From: Symsagittifera roscoffensis
Lineage: Eukaryota > Xenacoelomorpha > Acoela > Convolutidae
NCBI RefSeq assembly: GCF_963678635.1
Contig: NC_087070.1
Location: 34,179,955-34,239,954, forward strand
Direction: 5' to 3'
DNA: 60,000 nt
The notes beneath the pieces were generated by a model. That model was given only the letters and a program-made list of their open reading frames with translations, was not told where the DNA came from and ran no database searches. The position numbers were made by a program, and so were the translations under genes. Positions within the stretch are counted from its first letter, which is position 1, and every line of letters begins with the position of its first letter. Below, one piece after another: positions 46,157-57,806 of the stretch.

Positions 46157-46823
46157 GTACCCAGTAAATTTTCTACACCAGATCTGAAATTTAGTTTTTC
46201 TTGGTTTTTTTCAGAACTGAAAAAACCAATGATTCTAACACAATTTTTGCTATTTATGTTTTTTTCTGTACTTGATAACTTTTGTTAGCTACTAGCAAGT
46301 AATCTGCAAAGTCTCGAACAGGAGACTGCCAAATTATGTTTAGCCAAGCATGAGAAAAACATTGGAAACGCATAAGTAGCGCATGAAAATCAAAAATTTG
46401 ACAGATCTTCTAACAGTTTTTGAAAAAGTTTTAACACAGTTGAAGAAGAATTTTAGATCAAAAAAAAAAAACAGTTTTTTATACCGCTAGCTAATCTAAA
46501 CAAAATTGTGTATTGCAGAAACATAAAAAATTCAATTTTTTGCTTGAAATGCATAAATTATAAATTAACAAAGGATTTCTCAGATCTGATTTCAGATCTG
46601 AAAATTTGTTTTTCAAGGTTATTTCGGATCTGAAATTTTCTCATTCAGATCCAAATTTCAGATCTGAAATTTGGCAATTTATATCAAGATCTGAATTAAT
46701 GAATATCAGATCTGAAAATTTTAAATTTATACAAAGATATGAATTAATGAATTTCAGACCTGAGAATCAACTTATATAAGAAATAAAGAGTTTCAGATCT
46801 TGCACAGAAAATCCCCTGGGTAC
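46157..46823. mobile_element. GTACCC-ended AGATCT-rich element, duplicate
   Basis: Copy of 43105-43770 within the 3.05-kb duplication, with almost no changes (one AGATCT reads AGAACT near 46213). Confidence 0.72.
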
Positions 46824-47393
46824 GGGTTTGACTAAGTCCCCAAACACAAAACTTTTGTACATGTCAACTGGGTTTGAAATTGATGCTTTATAAGTCTCAA
46901 TGTTGCCATGGAACGCTCACTAAATGGCTTTGATCAATCCTGCTTTGTGAATGTGGAAAGTCACATTTCAAAAATGTTTTTTTTTTGCAAAACACGAAAT
47001 TACCAAAATCCAACAAACTGAAAACTCTAATGAATCAAAAAATCTAAAGAATCAGAAATTCATTTTGCCAAAAATACAGGACAACTTCGGCTTATTGTTA
47101 TATGAGGTTATTTTGTATATTTACCACAACTAACAGGGGTAGTTAAAGAATAAGCAGTTTGGAACTTCTTTCTATTCACTTTTTACATGGCATTGTCTCA
47201 GGTAAACGAAATTGCTATTTGAGCGACAAAACAACCAGTGGTGATATACAATAAACAAGACTGCTCGTATATCAGGGCAAAGCGCTGAGTGTACCGACTG
47301 TCCAAATAGTTTTTGGGAAAAGAAAAAAAAATGAAAACTTGTACAATTTGGACAATATGACACAGTACAAAATTAATACGACCGATCCGATTA

Positions 47394-47727
47394 GCTTGCC
47401 TCAATTCATTTCGGAATGATTTTGTTGTGCGGGATATTCGCATTGCATAAATAATTCGAGTTACGCTATCAGCAATATGATTAAAATCTTCAAAGCGCTC
47501 ATAATTTAGTCCAGAACATGGACAATTTGACAATTTTCAAACCCTAAAAACTTTACAAAAAATAATCGGAGATAAAATATCTTTTCAAATTTGAACTCAG
47601 GGAGTCGATATCATCTTCAATAAGGTAAAAAAGATTTTGTCAAAAACTAGTATTCGATCGGCGAAAAATGCTTGAATAAAAAAAAATCACATCGAGCGTA
47701 AATATTCCCCTTTCTTCGAAAGGAACC
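47394..47727 (-). repeat. GTTCCGACTTT-family repeat, left arm of inverted pair
   Basis: Reverse orientation: starts GCTTGCCTCAATTCATTTCGG and ends TTTCTTCGAAAGGAACC. Faces the forward member at 47882-48177 across 154 bp, a diverged long inverted repeat. Confidence 0.65.
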
Positions 47728-47881
47728 AAACTTTTCATGAGCAGCAGTGCATAAAACTCGGCCAATTGACGCGCTTGATAATTTCGCAAACAGAGTTTTT
47801 GGCACGTTGACATGCCACGCATGCTACTTTTGATAAACATTTAAATGGAGATTTTACTGTTAATAAGCAAATCTTCTTCTA

Positions 47882-48177
47882 ATTGTTCCGACTTTCGAAG
47901 CGAGTGACAGAATATTTGAGCTCGAGGTGTTTTTTTCTCCAGACAAAAATCGACTTGTGAACTGAAATTTTATAATTAGGGCAACCGAAAGTTGTCGAGG
48001 AGTTCAATTTAAAAAAATACTACATCTGTGATCATTTTTCGCTCAATAATGGGGTTTTACAGACTACCAATTAAATCAAACTGTGATAATTAACTCGCAA
48101 TTTATATTGTGCTATTCACGCATAATCAGAGATTTAACCTGTCCTAAAAATCGTTCCAAATTGAATTCAGGCTTGCT
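47882..48177 (+). repeat. GTTCCGACTTT-family repeat, right arm of inverted pair
   Basis: Forward orientation: ATTGTTCCGACTTTCGAAG at the start, CGTTCCAAATTGAATTCAGG near the end. Confidence 0.65.
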
Positions 48178-48336
48178 ATTTTGTCTATTTACCACTTTTC
48201 TATTGGCAAATTATATAAGTATGTACTTTACATAAGAAGCGGGGGTTGGTTTTTGAAAGATTAATCTAAAAAAATTATTTTTCATTTTTTAAAATTTCAT
48301 CAATGTTTTTGAATTAGTATAGTACTGAGGACTCAG

Positions 48337-48680
48337 TGGTGGATCTAGGATTTTTTCGAGGGGGGAGGGGGTGGGGATGATCAAAAAAAAATTTCAAAAT
48401 TTTGTCAGTTTTCTTTTAGGTCGAGCAAATTGATAGGAAATTGACAAAATCACTATAAAGACCCCATCCTGAGCAAAAGTTCAGCGCCGCAGGAAATTTT
48501 TGAACAAACAGGCCAAAAAGGCGTCTTAAGGCGCTTTTCGGAAAGTCTTAAGGCGCTTTTTGGAAAGTCTTGCCGAAAAGAATGCGCTTTTTTTGGCGCA
48601 CACTTCCCCTCAAAATTAGCATATTTTGGCGCCGAGGGTGCTTTTCAAAAAAACTTTAGGGTCAGTCGGCCAAAAATGGA
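48337..48680. mobile_element. hAT-like MITE, strongly decayed
   Basis: Left end CAGTGGTGGATCTAGG, then family words in order (GAGCTTTTT-type runs, TTTTTTGGCGCACAC, GTCAGTCGGCCAAAAATGG). The right terminal repeat is missing; the sequence runs into unrelated DNA after about 48680. Confidence 0.65.
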
Positions 48681-49210
48681 TACCAAAATAGTAGGAACAC
48701 GGGAACCGCTGATGACAGTACTCCATAGAGATTAAAAAGCCCCGGATTATTCAGGATCCTACCCTTTTTACGTTATAACAGGTTTTAACCAAACAAATTA
48801 AAAATTTGAATTCATCCCCGTTTTGCATGTCAATTTAGCAAGATGAGTTTCCATACAGAAAGAAAAAGAAAAAGAAATACTGGATCCGCGACTCTGATTA
48901 AACCAAGACTTTAAACTGGATACGCAACTCGATGGTTTTTTCGACTGATGAGCAGGGGCGAAAAAAAAAGAGTTTTTTTTCTTAAAAACATGTTTATTTT
49001 TTTTAGCTTCTCTGGCCAAAAATAATGAAAAAGCAATTTCAGAAACCGTCATTTTTTGTCTTATAACACACATAAACCACTATATTTGGAAGGTTTACGT
49101 CCGTATTTTCTTACAGTCACGCAGTTTTATCTTCAGAATATTTAGACTTCACATGACATTACACAACACAGGCAGAAATTTGGCAGGAAATTTTATCATA
49201 ATCTTCAGCT
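48681..49210. other. Repeat-derived DNA, no gene
   Basis: AT-rich DNA also present at about 59490-60000. A short minus frame (48798-49073) is low-complexity (Phe/Ser/Lys-rich) and not supported as a gene. Confidence 0.6.
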
Positions 49211-49595
49211 CAGGGGCGGATTTAGGGGGTCGACGCTTTTCCTCCTTTAAGGGATTCGACCCCCTGCTGACTCAAAGGTTACCTCCTTTGTACCCTTTTG
49301 AGATACCCATATTATGCGACGGACCCTAAACATTGTCTAAAGGCGCCGTTGGCGTCATTATATACTAATTCTGAGGGGGGAGCGCGCGCCGAAAAGCGCG
49401 TTTTTTTTTGGTCGAAATTTTCCAAAAAGAGGCTAAAAACACCTTTTTTGAAAATTTGAGCAAAACAGGCTCTTTTAGTGCTTTGGGAGAGCTCGAAATA
49501 TCAATTTGGTCGACCTTAAAAAAAGGTCGACAAAATTTTTGAAATTTTTTCGCAAATCCCCCCCCCCCATCGAGAAAATCCTAGATCCGCCTCTG
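49211..49595. mobile_element. hAT-like MITE with perfect 8-bp TSD
   Basis: CAGGGGCGGATTTAGG at the left, ATCCTAGATCCGCCTCTG at the right, flanked by CTTCAGCT (49203-49210 and 49596-49603). 385 bp, orientation as in the retroelement array. The conserved hairpin is partly lost here (GACTCAAAGGTTA). Confidence 0.92.
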
Positions 49596-50429
49596 CTTCA
49601 GCTGGAGATTCTTCTGTAAAACATTTTGGTCTTTTTTAGGATGTTTTTGCTCACATTTTTTAAAGTTGATTTTGAACGAGTACATTTTTAAAAAAGTAAC
49701 AAAAAAAGAAACTCAACAGATCATTAGATTTATTTTCCAAACAAAGATTATTTACAATTACAAAACTAACATACAGATGAAACTCCGATTTACTATTCCC
49801 CCGTTTTAAACCCCCCCCCCCCTTCTCTATGATCAATAGAAACAAACAAACTTCCAACCCAATCGAGAAAGAATTCAAGCATATCCGATTTAATTTTCAA
49901 GTTTCCACCCCCCCCCCCCCCCCCTTGTCAAGTGGGGGGAAATAAGAGTTACGAAGATCCTCTAATCAGAAATTTTGATCTCTGTATTTGTTAATAAAAA
50001 AAAAGTACAGAACATATGAAGGCTCTTTTCCAGTTCCCCCCTTTCAAAATACAGTATGAAGAACAAATCTGATCATAGTTGTCGATTTGTTCACCACGCC
50101 AAATTTCATTGCATTATGGCAATGTTAAATAAACTTTTCAAATTTGAATTTGAATGGGGGGAACTGGAAAAGAGCACATATGAAAATGTTTTAACTATTG
50201 GATTATTGGGATCTACTTAGCAATCCCCCCTTTCAAGAAGGGGGGGAGGATTGTTAAGCAGATTACTTGCAGCGAATTTTCAACCAATCAGAATGCAGCA
50301 AAATTCGAGTTTACGTACAACGATCTAGTGCGAATTTACTGTTTTTATTTACAGGGGTGGAGATTCTTTTTAGTAAATACAATAGGGGGTGGGGGAAGAT
50401 TGTTAAGCAGATCCGACACGCAGTTTGAT
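49596..50429. repeat. C/G-run and hairpin region left of the orphan ORF
   Basis: No gene. It contains C12 (49811-49822), C17 (49908-49924) followed by CTTGTCAAGTGGGGGG (hairpin), a perfect 20-bp inverted repeat GCTCTTTTCCAGTTCCCCCC at 50022-50041 and its complement at 50156-50175, a hairpin CCCCCCTT-TCAAG-AAGGGGGG (50225-50245), and 21-bp direct repeats ending ATTGTTAAGCAGAT at 50243-50263 and 50392-50412 with one mismatch. Confidence 0.75.
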
Positions 50430-51059
50430 TTACTTTGAGAAGCCATATTTTTTTCGTTTTTCCCTCTGAATCTCGTAGACACTTTTTTCACGTCTGTAGT
50501 CATACACAGGTAAACCTGTTTTCCTTTTTACTAATTCAAGAAACATTTTTTCGGTGAATTCCGCATTCGGCTTGGAGCACACAAATCCACTTTCTGCTTC
50601 GCATTCGGTGTCAAACGCTTCTCGATAGTTCTCGAACATTCTAGAAATTAGTTCTTTTTTGTCTGAACTCATTTTTTGTCCCGCAAGTTTTCTCTGAAAT
50701 CCTGAAATGCTTTGACTTTTCGAAATGACGTCCAAAACTTGCATTGCAAGTGGGTTGTTTAAGTTGAAAGCATTTTGAGTCAAATTCTTAGCTGACGTTT
50801 TCGGAAACGTTTTCTTCTTAACAATTAACAGATTGTATAAATCCAAAAAGCCTGTAAATACTGGTGTCGTAACATTATAACGAAAACATTGAATCGCAAC
50901 TTTTCCAAGGTGTTCGTGACAATAAATTTCCAGATATGGTAGTTTAGATTCGTGTCCGATGTTTCTCAACTGAATTCGAAAAGCGCCACCATTTCGCTCT
51001 CCTACCACCACAAATGAGTGTGAAATTTCATCGGCAGATATTTTTTCACCGCTCATCAT
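50430..51059 (-). CDS. Orphan ORF, unknown protein (209 codons)
   Basis: The only long undisturbed frame not explained by the retroelement. The frame is open to GTG at 51101, but the first ATG is at 51057-51059 (MMSGEKISADE), preferred for a eukaryote; a second ATG follows at once. Seen in the protein: a strand-rich N-terminal half (HSFVVVGERNGGAFRIQLRN, LPYLEIYCHEH, VAIQCFRYNV), a Lys/Asn-rich middle, a helical segment, then a basic C-terminus (YEIQREKRKKYGFSK). No signal peptide, membrane segment or known motif is visible. It could be a single-exon gene, one exon, or a small protein of a DNA transposon or virus-like element. GC is higher than its surroundings. Function unknown. Confidence 0.6.
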   Translation of the reverse strand: MMSGEKISADEISHSFVVVGERNGGAFRIQLRNIGHESKLPYLEIYCHEHLGKVAIQCFRYNVTTPVFTGFLDLYNLLIVKKKTFPKTSAKNLTQNAFNLNNPLAMQVLDVISKSQSISGFQRKLAGQKMSSDKKELISRMFENYREAFDTECEAESGFVCSKPNAEFTEKMFLELVKRKTGLPVYDYRREKSVYEIQREKRKKYGFSK

Positions 51060-51814
51060 TGGAATGAAATGGAAAAAATAATGAACTCTTATTTGTTGCA
51101 CAGTAAAACGTTTTGAGTGTATTTGCTTTGCTGCCTTTTCTCTCTTAGCTGGCAGTGCAGATTAATTTTTTATGGATTTCTGTGCGTTTTGCTTATCTCT
51201 GTTTTTGTTTCCGAAAAACAATTTCTTAAGCCAAAAAACAGGCATAAAGCAAATGCAGCTCTTTTTTTATTAAGAGTCCCGAAACTTAATTTTTCTGTTA
51301 TGATAATTGGATCTTAGTACTCGGGTCTGATTGGTAGAGGTTAATTCCAAGGGTAGAAAACCTTGACAGAAATGGCCCTAAATTGCCACCGGGCTAAAAT
51401 TTTGAGGAAAATTTGTTTTTGTTTTGGCAAAAAAGTAAGGCTCGATGATGCACCAGGGTCGGATCTGAACTTCCAGATTTTTTTGAAATTGTTTTTTTTT
51501 CTAGGTTATTTATTTTCGAGCCCTCTATAAACTCCAAAAAGTTCTTTTTACTGAACTCTGTAAAAAGGAACACTTTGAAGCGCCTGGTCAATTGAAAAAT
51601 CTAGGAAACAAGATAATAGAAAAAGCTCGCAATCATTTTAGCCGGAACAAGAAACGGCGACATTAATTCTCAGATGGCACACGAAGAACAAAAGTTGGTC
51701 TTTTTCTGCTTCTAATATTTCAAATAAAAATTACTTCATTTTTGCGTTAAGTGAAGTTTTTTACTATTTGAAAATTTTCCAACTGGTAGTTTTAAATTAT
51801 TCCGCACGTTAATT
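51060..51814. other. Intergenic AT-rich DNA right of the orphan ORF
   Basis: No further open frame in phase with the ORF. A pyrimidine stretch ending in AG (near 51156, plus strand) is not in the right orientation to serve the minus-strand ORF. No promoter element could be assigned. Confidence 0.55.
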
Positions 51815-53125
51815 TACCTCAAAAAGCGTAAAATTTTATTTTAAATGTCTCATTTCAACAGATAGCTTTCCCGACCGTTGATAATATTGACTTGTAACTT
51901 AATGATAACATGCTAAGATATAAAAAATTGATACAGATTGGTTTGATCATTAAATTGGTAGAACTTCCAGTTTTTTGAGCGAGCATTTTTTTCATACGCA
52001 AATAAACACAAAAAGTTGTTTTTTAAAAGAAAAAAAAATTAATAGATGACCACGCTGAGCTAGACTGTTGAAAAATTTTCTACCCACACTATGGAGCAGC
52101 GGCAACGAACATCGAAAGTCATCGATGGCATTCCCTGTTTTTTTTTCACAGCGAAGGTCTATTGAGCAGTAATAACATGAAAAAATTAATTGAAACATAA
52201 TAAAATGATTTCAAAATAATTGAGATTTCTGTGAAAACCATCTCCCCACAGACCATACAAAGTACAAAGTGATAGGTTTTACTCCTAGTAGCAAATCAGT
52301 TATGTTAAACAAGCTTCTTTCAACCAATTTGGAACAAAATCAAGGAATAATTAAGTCTCCGTTTACGCGCAAACTATACCGCGCGTTAGTTGTCCCAAAC
52401 TGTTAAAAATGGCATTTAAAGCTCTCTATAACTTCAAAATTGGACAAAATATCAATTTTCAAACGCCCGTAATCTAACGAAAAAAGTTTATAGATGAAAA
52501 ATCTTTTTGAATTTGAGCTAAAAATAACAATATACCTCAGATGGTGTAGAAAAATTTCGTCCAAAACTTTTAAGTAACAAGTCAAAAAATGACTGGAAAA
52601 AAACCACACCAATCATAGATATTTCGCACTTTCTTCGAAAGTCGGAACAATTAATTTCAGAACTGAAGTTTTATTCGTTCTGTCCGGATAATTGAAATAG
52701 TCCTGTGACAGCGTAACATTTTTTTGCCTCTCAAAACAGAAAAAAAAATGACTAAATTGTTGTCAAAATGAAGAGTGCAACTTCTTAACACTTGTTTTGA
52801 TAGAAAAAATAGAAAAAATTTCTGAGAAAAAATATTGTTGTCAAATTGAGAAAATTGCTGAAAAGCAAAAACTTAACATGCCAGGAAACTCCATCTGAAA
52901 ATTTTTTCAACTCACACTAGCTGATCAATAATTTAAAACAGGCGAAGGTAAAACTTGCCCGCACTTTGTGCTCTGAGCTAAAATACAAGATATTTTGAAA
53001 AACATCATCAACTGTTAAGAGAAATTGGCGATTAAATTTTTACACTGCAATTAAAATGTCTTTCAATCCCCCGTTTTGCAACACATATTAACCTGATCTG
53101 CTGGTTTTATTTTTGGTCACAATTG
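51815..53125. repeat. Irregular tandem duplication, unit 1 (A-B)
   Basis: A part 51815-52438 (starts TACCTCAAAAAGCG), B part 52439-53125 (starts ATTGGACAAAATATC). Repeated at 53126-54990. It carries a reverse-oriented family repeat at 52312-52652. No gene. Confidence 0.8.
52312..52652 (-). repeat. GTTCCGACTTT-family repeat
   Basis: Reverse orientation: CAAGCTTCTTTCAACCAATT at the left, TTCGAAAGTCGGAACAATTAA at the right. Confidence 0.62.
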
Positions 53126-54990
53126 TACCTCAAAAAGCGTAAGTTTTTATTCCAAATGTCTCATTTGAACAGATAGTTTTTCCCGGCCGTTGATAATATT
53201 CACTTCTAACTTAATGATAACATGCTAAGCATATAAAAAATTGATACAGACTGGTTTGATCATTAAATTGGTAGAACTTCCAGTTTTTTGAGCGAGCATT
53301 TTTTTCATACGCAAATAAACACAAAAAGTTGTTTTTTAAAAGAAAAAAAAATTAATAGATGATCACGCTGAGCTAGACTGTTGAAAACTTTTCTACCCAC
53401 ACTATGGAGCAGCGGCAACGAACATCAAAAGTCATCGATGGCATTCCCTGTTTTGTTTCACAGCGAAGGTCTATTGAGCAGTAATAACATGAAAAAATTA
53501 ATTGAAACATAATAAAATGATTTCAAAATAATTGACATTTCTGTGAAAACTATCTCCCCACAGACCATACAAAGTACAAAGTGATAGGTTTTACTCCTAG
53601 TAGCAAATCAGTTATGGCAAACAAGCTTCTTTCAACCAATTTGGAACAAATTCAAGGACTAATTAAGTCTCCGTTTACGTGCGAACTATATCGCGAGTTA
53701 ATTGTACCAAACTGGTCAAAATGGCATTTTAAACTCTCTATAACTTCATGAAAACTGATCATAGGTGAAATATCTTTTCAAATTCATGCTCAGGACAACA
53801 ATATCATGTCTTTGCGGGAAGAAATAGATTTAAATACATTTTTAGTGCAATTTTGTTGTCTGAGCGTAAAATTGGAGTCGATTATATCGACAATAGCCTA
53901 GACCACCACGAGAAACCATTATAATAGATTTTTTTGCTTAAAAGCGGGATTGCACTGTTTGATTCCTGCCTAATTTCTGAACAATTTTGTATGCATCGTT
54001 TTTTATTTGAAATCAGCTCAATTTGAAAAAAAAACAGCTTGAATCTTAGGGCAAAGTCTTGAAAGTTCCGGCTCCACTTAAGGTTAGTTGAAACGTTTTT
54101 TTTTGGTTGAGTAATTTTCAAAAAATTTGAGAATTTTTTTTGTTCATTTTATCCCCCCCACACGCTATGTAAAAAACTCAGAAAGTTTTTAGCGTCTCGT
54201 ACTGTGATAGAAGGATTAAATTGCAGGCCTCAATATAAAATTGAAACGCAATAATTTGCTTCTTACGCGTGTTATAAGTACGCAATATATTGCACTTCAA
54301 TTATCCGGAATTGGACAAAATATCAATTTTCAAACGCTCGTAATCTAACAAAAAAAGTTCATAGGTGAAATATCTTTTTTAATTTGAGGTTAGAATAAAA
54401 ATATACCTCGGATGGTATAGAAAAAATTTCGTCCAAAACTTTTAAGTAACAAGTCAAAAAATGACTGAATAAAAAAACCACACCAATCATAGATATTTCG
54501 CACTTTCTTCGAAAGTCGGAACAATTAATTTCGAAACTTAAGTTTTATTCGTTCTGTCCGGATAAATGAAATAGTCCTGTGACAGCGTAGTATTTTTTTG
54601 TCTCTCAAAACAGAAAAAAAGGAATAAATTGTCAGAAAGAAGAGTGCTACTTCACTCAACAATTGTTTTGATAGAAAAAGTTTCTGAGAACAATTAGTGT
54701 AATCAAATTGTGAAAATTGCTGAAAAGCAATAATTTAACATGCCAGGAAACTCCATCTGAAAATGTTTTCAACTCACACTAGCTGATCAATAGTTTAAAA
54801 CAGGCGAAGGTAAAATTGGCCCGCACTTCGTGCTCTGAGCTAAAATACAAGATAATTTGAAAAACATCATCAACTGTTAAGAGAATTGGGCGATTAAATT
54901 ATGACACTGCAATTAAATTATCTTTCAGTCCCCTTGTTTGGCAATACATATTTACCTGATCTGCTGGTTTAATTTTCGGTCACTATTGGA
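53126..54990. repeat. Irregular tandem duplication, unit 2 (A'-X-B')
   Basis: A' 53126-53748 and B' 54309-54990 match A and B; the roughly 560-bp X (53749-54308) sits between them and is lacking in unit 1. X contains words similar to the start of B, so it may be the older state, deleted in unit 1. A family repeat end (CGAAAGTCGGAACAATTAA) is at 54510-54530. Confidence 0.78.
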
Positions 54991-55192
54991 ATGACTGCTC
55001 TGATTTTAGTGGCTTTCGTTGAGAATTTCGCACGATTATTTTCAATTGTTTGAATACTCTATACGATCGGCTGCTATTTTTTTCCATCGTTAGGTCCCTG
55101 AATTATCAGGGTTTCCAGCTACTGGAAATCCTCGGCAAAAAGAATCAGCTTCTAGGAAAATTGCTAACTAGAACGTTGTGTTGTATTGCTAT
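54991..55192. other. AT-rich DNA, no gene
   Basis: Short unique stretch before the MITE. The plus frame from 55050 is formed with the MITE's G-run and is not a gene. Confidence 0.55.
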
Positions 55193-55624
55193 CAGGGGTG
55201 GACTTAGGGGGGGGGGGGGGGGGGGCAGGGGGAGGACGCCCTCCTCTTTCAGGGATTCGACCCCCTGCCGACCCAAAGGGTCCCCCCTATGATACTTTTT
55301 CAGAAATCCATTTTTGGCACACCGACCCTAAAATTTTTTAAAAGGCGCCTTGGGCGCCAATATATACTAACTTTGAGGGGGAGCGCGCGCCAAAAAAAAC
55401 GCGATTTTTTTGTCAACATTTTTCGAAAAGTGCCCAAAAACGGCTTTTTTGACTGTTTTTTCAAAAATTTGCCTGCGGCGCAGAAAATTTTGCCAAAATA
55501 GGGGTAAAACAGCGCTTCGGGAGAGCTCGAAAAATCAGTTTGGTCGACTTAAAAAAAAAGGTCAAAATTTTGGAATTTTTTTTGAAAATCCGCCCCCCTC
55601 GAGAAAATCTTAGATATGCCCCTG
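55193..55624. mobile_element. hAT-like MITE with perfect 8-bp TSD and G19 run
   Basis: CAGGGGTGGACTTAGG at the left, ATCTTAGATATGCCCCTG at the right, flanked by ATTGCTAT (55185-55192 and 55625-55632). It contains G19 at 55207-55225, the hairpin GACCCAAAGGGTC at 55270-55282, GGCGCCTTGGGCGCC and GAGGGGGAGCGCGCGCC. 432 bp, no coding capacity; short frames inside it are incidental. Confidence 0.93.
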
Positions 55625-55632
55625 ATTGCTAT

Positions 55633-56414
55633 GCAAGGTAGTTACACTTCAAAGATAATGGGGCTTTGAAATTTGACATCTGAAAAACAATCAGATTATA
55701 GATAATAAAAGCTATAGTTTTACAATTTTTGAAATTTTTATAAACTTTATATAGAACAATTTTTAAACTTCAGAATAAAACATTGACAAATCTCTCTGCC
55801 CCCTCCAAATTGATTTAGGGGGCAAAAATATGGCTTTTTCATCAGCTAATTTTGAGTATAGCTTAAATTAGTTCAAAGTTTTCACAGGTTGGCAGCCAAA
55901 CTAGGTACAATCAACAGTTTATTTAGAGAGCGTTAAAAGAGTAGTAATTCCACTTCTATATATATGGAAAGTTAACCGCGTATTGAGATCTGATCTCGTG
56001 ATATGAAAATGCGCAAAACCGCGTGACATCGTGCGATATTCAATCTTGTTCTTATTTTGAACCAAAAAGTGGGAAGTAACTTCTTTATAAAGTGAGAGGT
56101 CGTTTCTGCAAAACTTAACAAAAGTAAATAGTAATTTTGGTTAGAAAAATGATTTAAAACATTAATCTAGCTAATTAACAGCAAAAATACAATGCCACAT
56201 AAAAAGTTTTGAAAACACAATTTTATTTGTATGAAATACAAATTTTACAAAGAATTATTTTTCAGAATTAATACTTGATTGGGGAGGACATTCTGGTTGA
56301 TAGGTTACTGGGGGGGGGGGGGGGGGGGGTTCATCTTAAATTTTAAATTTTTCTGACGAGATAAGAAAGTTTACTAGGAAATAGCAAAGAAATTTTTCTA
56401 TAATTTAAAGGTCC
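55633..56414. other. AT-rich DNA with G20 run
   Basis: No gene seen. A run of 20 G at 56310-56329 lies about 85 bp before the diverged segmental copy begins. Confidence 0.6.
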
Positions 56415-57146
56415 TTTAAAGGTACGTTCGTAGTTTTCTACTAATCTTCTATAATATTCTTTCTCACTTTTCAGTTATATTTTTGTATAAAACAGATGAC
56501 TTTGAGCGTTAAAGTGAAAAAGAACCTTGATCTCTTCTCTTCTCATATTATTTTTATTTTCATATTAAAAAAATTCACCATAATTTCAATATCAACAAAG
56601 TTATTGGTTATTTGAATAAAAAAACAATTTGATTTAAAAAAACAATCAGAACACTTAATAACTTAAGTTTAATAATAAGTTTATTAACTATATTTACATA
56701 CAAAACTAATTGACTAAATAATTTAAAGGGGGTTTACATTTATCAAAAAGCTATATCGTAAAAAAACTAACGCCTAAGTGTTAATCCGTCCACTTAAATC
56801 CAAGTTTTTGTTTCTAAAATGCCTTCAGCGCTTGCGAAGCGTCAAAAAGTCAAGTTTTTTTAAATTAGCCTCTTGCGTAATCCACAATTTGTCTTCAGGC
56901 CGAAATAAGACTTAGTTTCTCTATTTGACAAATATATGTTGCCAAAATTGGATTGATAGAGTGATAAGCAGTCGATCTACAAGGACACCAACGATAATAA
57001 AAGATACTTTATCTTCTGAACCTATTTCACCTGATGCGGCCAAAAGTTTGTCTACGAGATTCAACAACAAATTATAGTAAATTACAATGCGGTAAACCAA
57101 AATAAAGCGCCTCGAAAAAATTGAATTTTTCTGTTAAAACAATCCC

Positions 57147-57806
57147 GTACCCAGTAAATTTTCTACGCCAGATCTGAATATTAGTTTTTCTTGGTTTTTT
57201 CAGATCTGAAAAATCAATGATTCCAACACATTTTTTGCTATTAATGGTTTTTTTTGTATTTGATAACTTTTGTTAGCTACTGGCACGTAATCTGCGAAGT
57301 CTCGAATAGGAGACTGACAAATTATGTTTACCCAATCATGAGAAAACATTGGAAACGCATAAGTAGCGCATGAAAATCAAAAATTTGTCAGATCTTCTAA
57401 CAGTTTTTGAAAAAGTTTTAACACAGTTGAAGAATAATTTTAAGTTAAAAAAAACAATTTTTCATACCGCTAGCTAATCTGAACAAAATTGTGTATTGCA
57501 GAAACATAACAAAACTCAATTTTTTGCTCGAAATGCATAAATTATAAGTTAACAAAGGATTTCTCAGTCTGATTTCAGATCTCAAATTTTGTTTTTCAAG
57601 GTTATTTCTGATCTGAAATTTTCTCATTCAGATCCAAATTTCAGATCTGAAATTTGTAATTTTATATCAAGATCTGAATTAATGAATTTCAGATCTGAAA
57701 TTTGTAAGTTTATACAAAGATTTGAATTAATGAATTTCAGATCTGAGAATCAACTTATATAAGAATTAAAGAGTTTCAGATCTTGCACAGAAAATCCCCT
57801 GGGTAC
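57147..57806. mobile_element. GTACCC-ended AGATCT-rich element, diverged copy
   Basis: Homologue of 43105-43770 inside the segmental copy. Termini GTACCCAGTAAATTTTCT and AGAAAATCCCCTGGGTAC are unchanged, while the interior has several substitutions. Confidence 0.72.

Larger units (their letters stand above)
44534..47595. repeat. 3.05-kb tandem duplication, copy 2
   Basis: Second copy of 41481-44533. The junction shares the 6-bp word TTTGAA with both original edges (41481 and 47590). The last hundred bases of copy 1 and copy 2 differ more than the rest. Confidence 0.92.
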
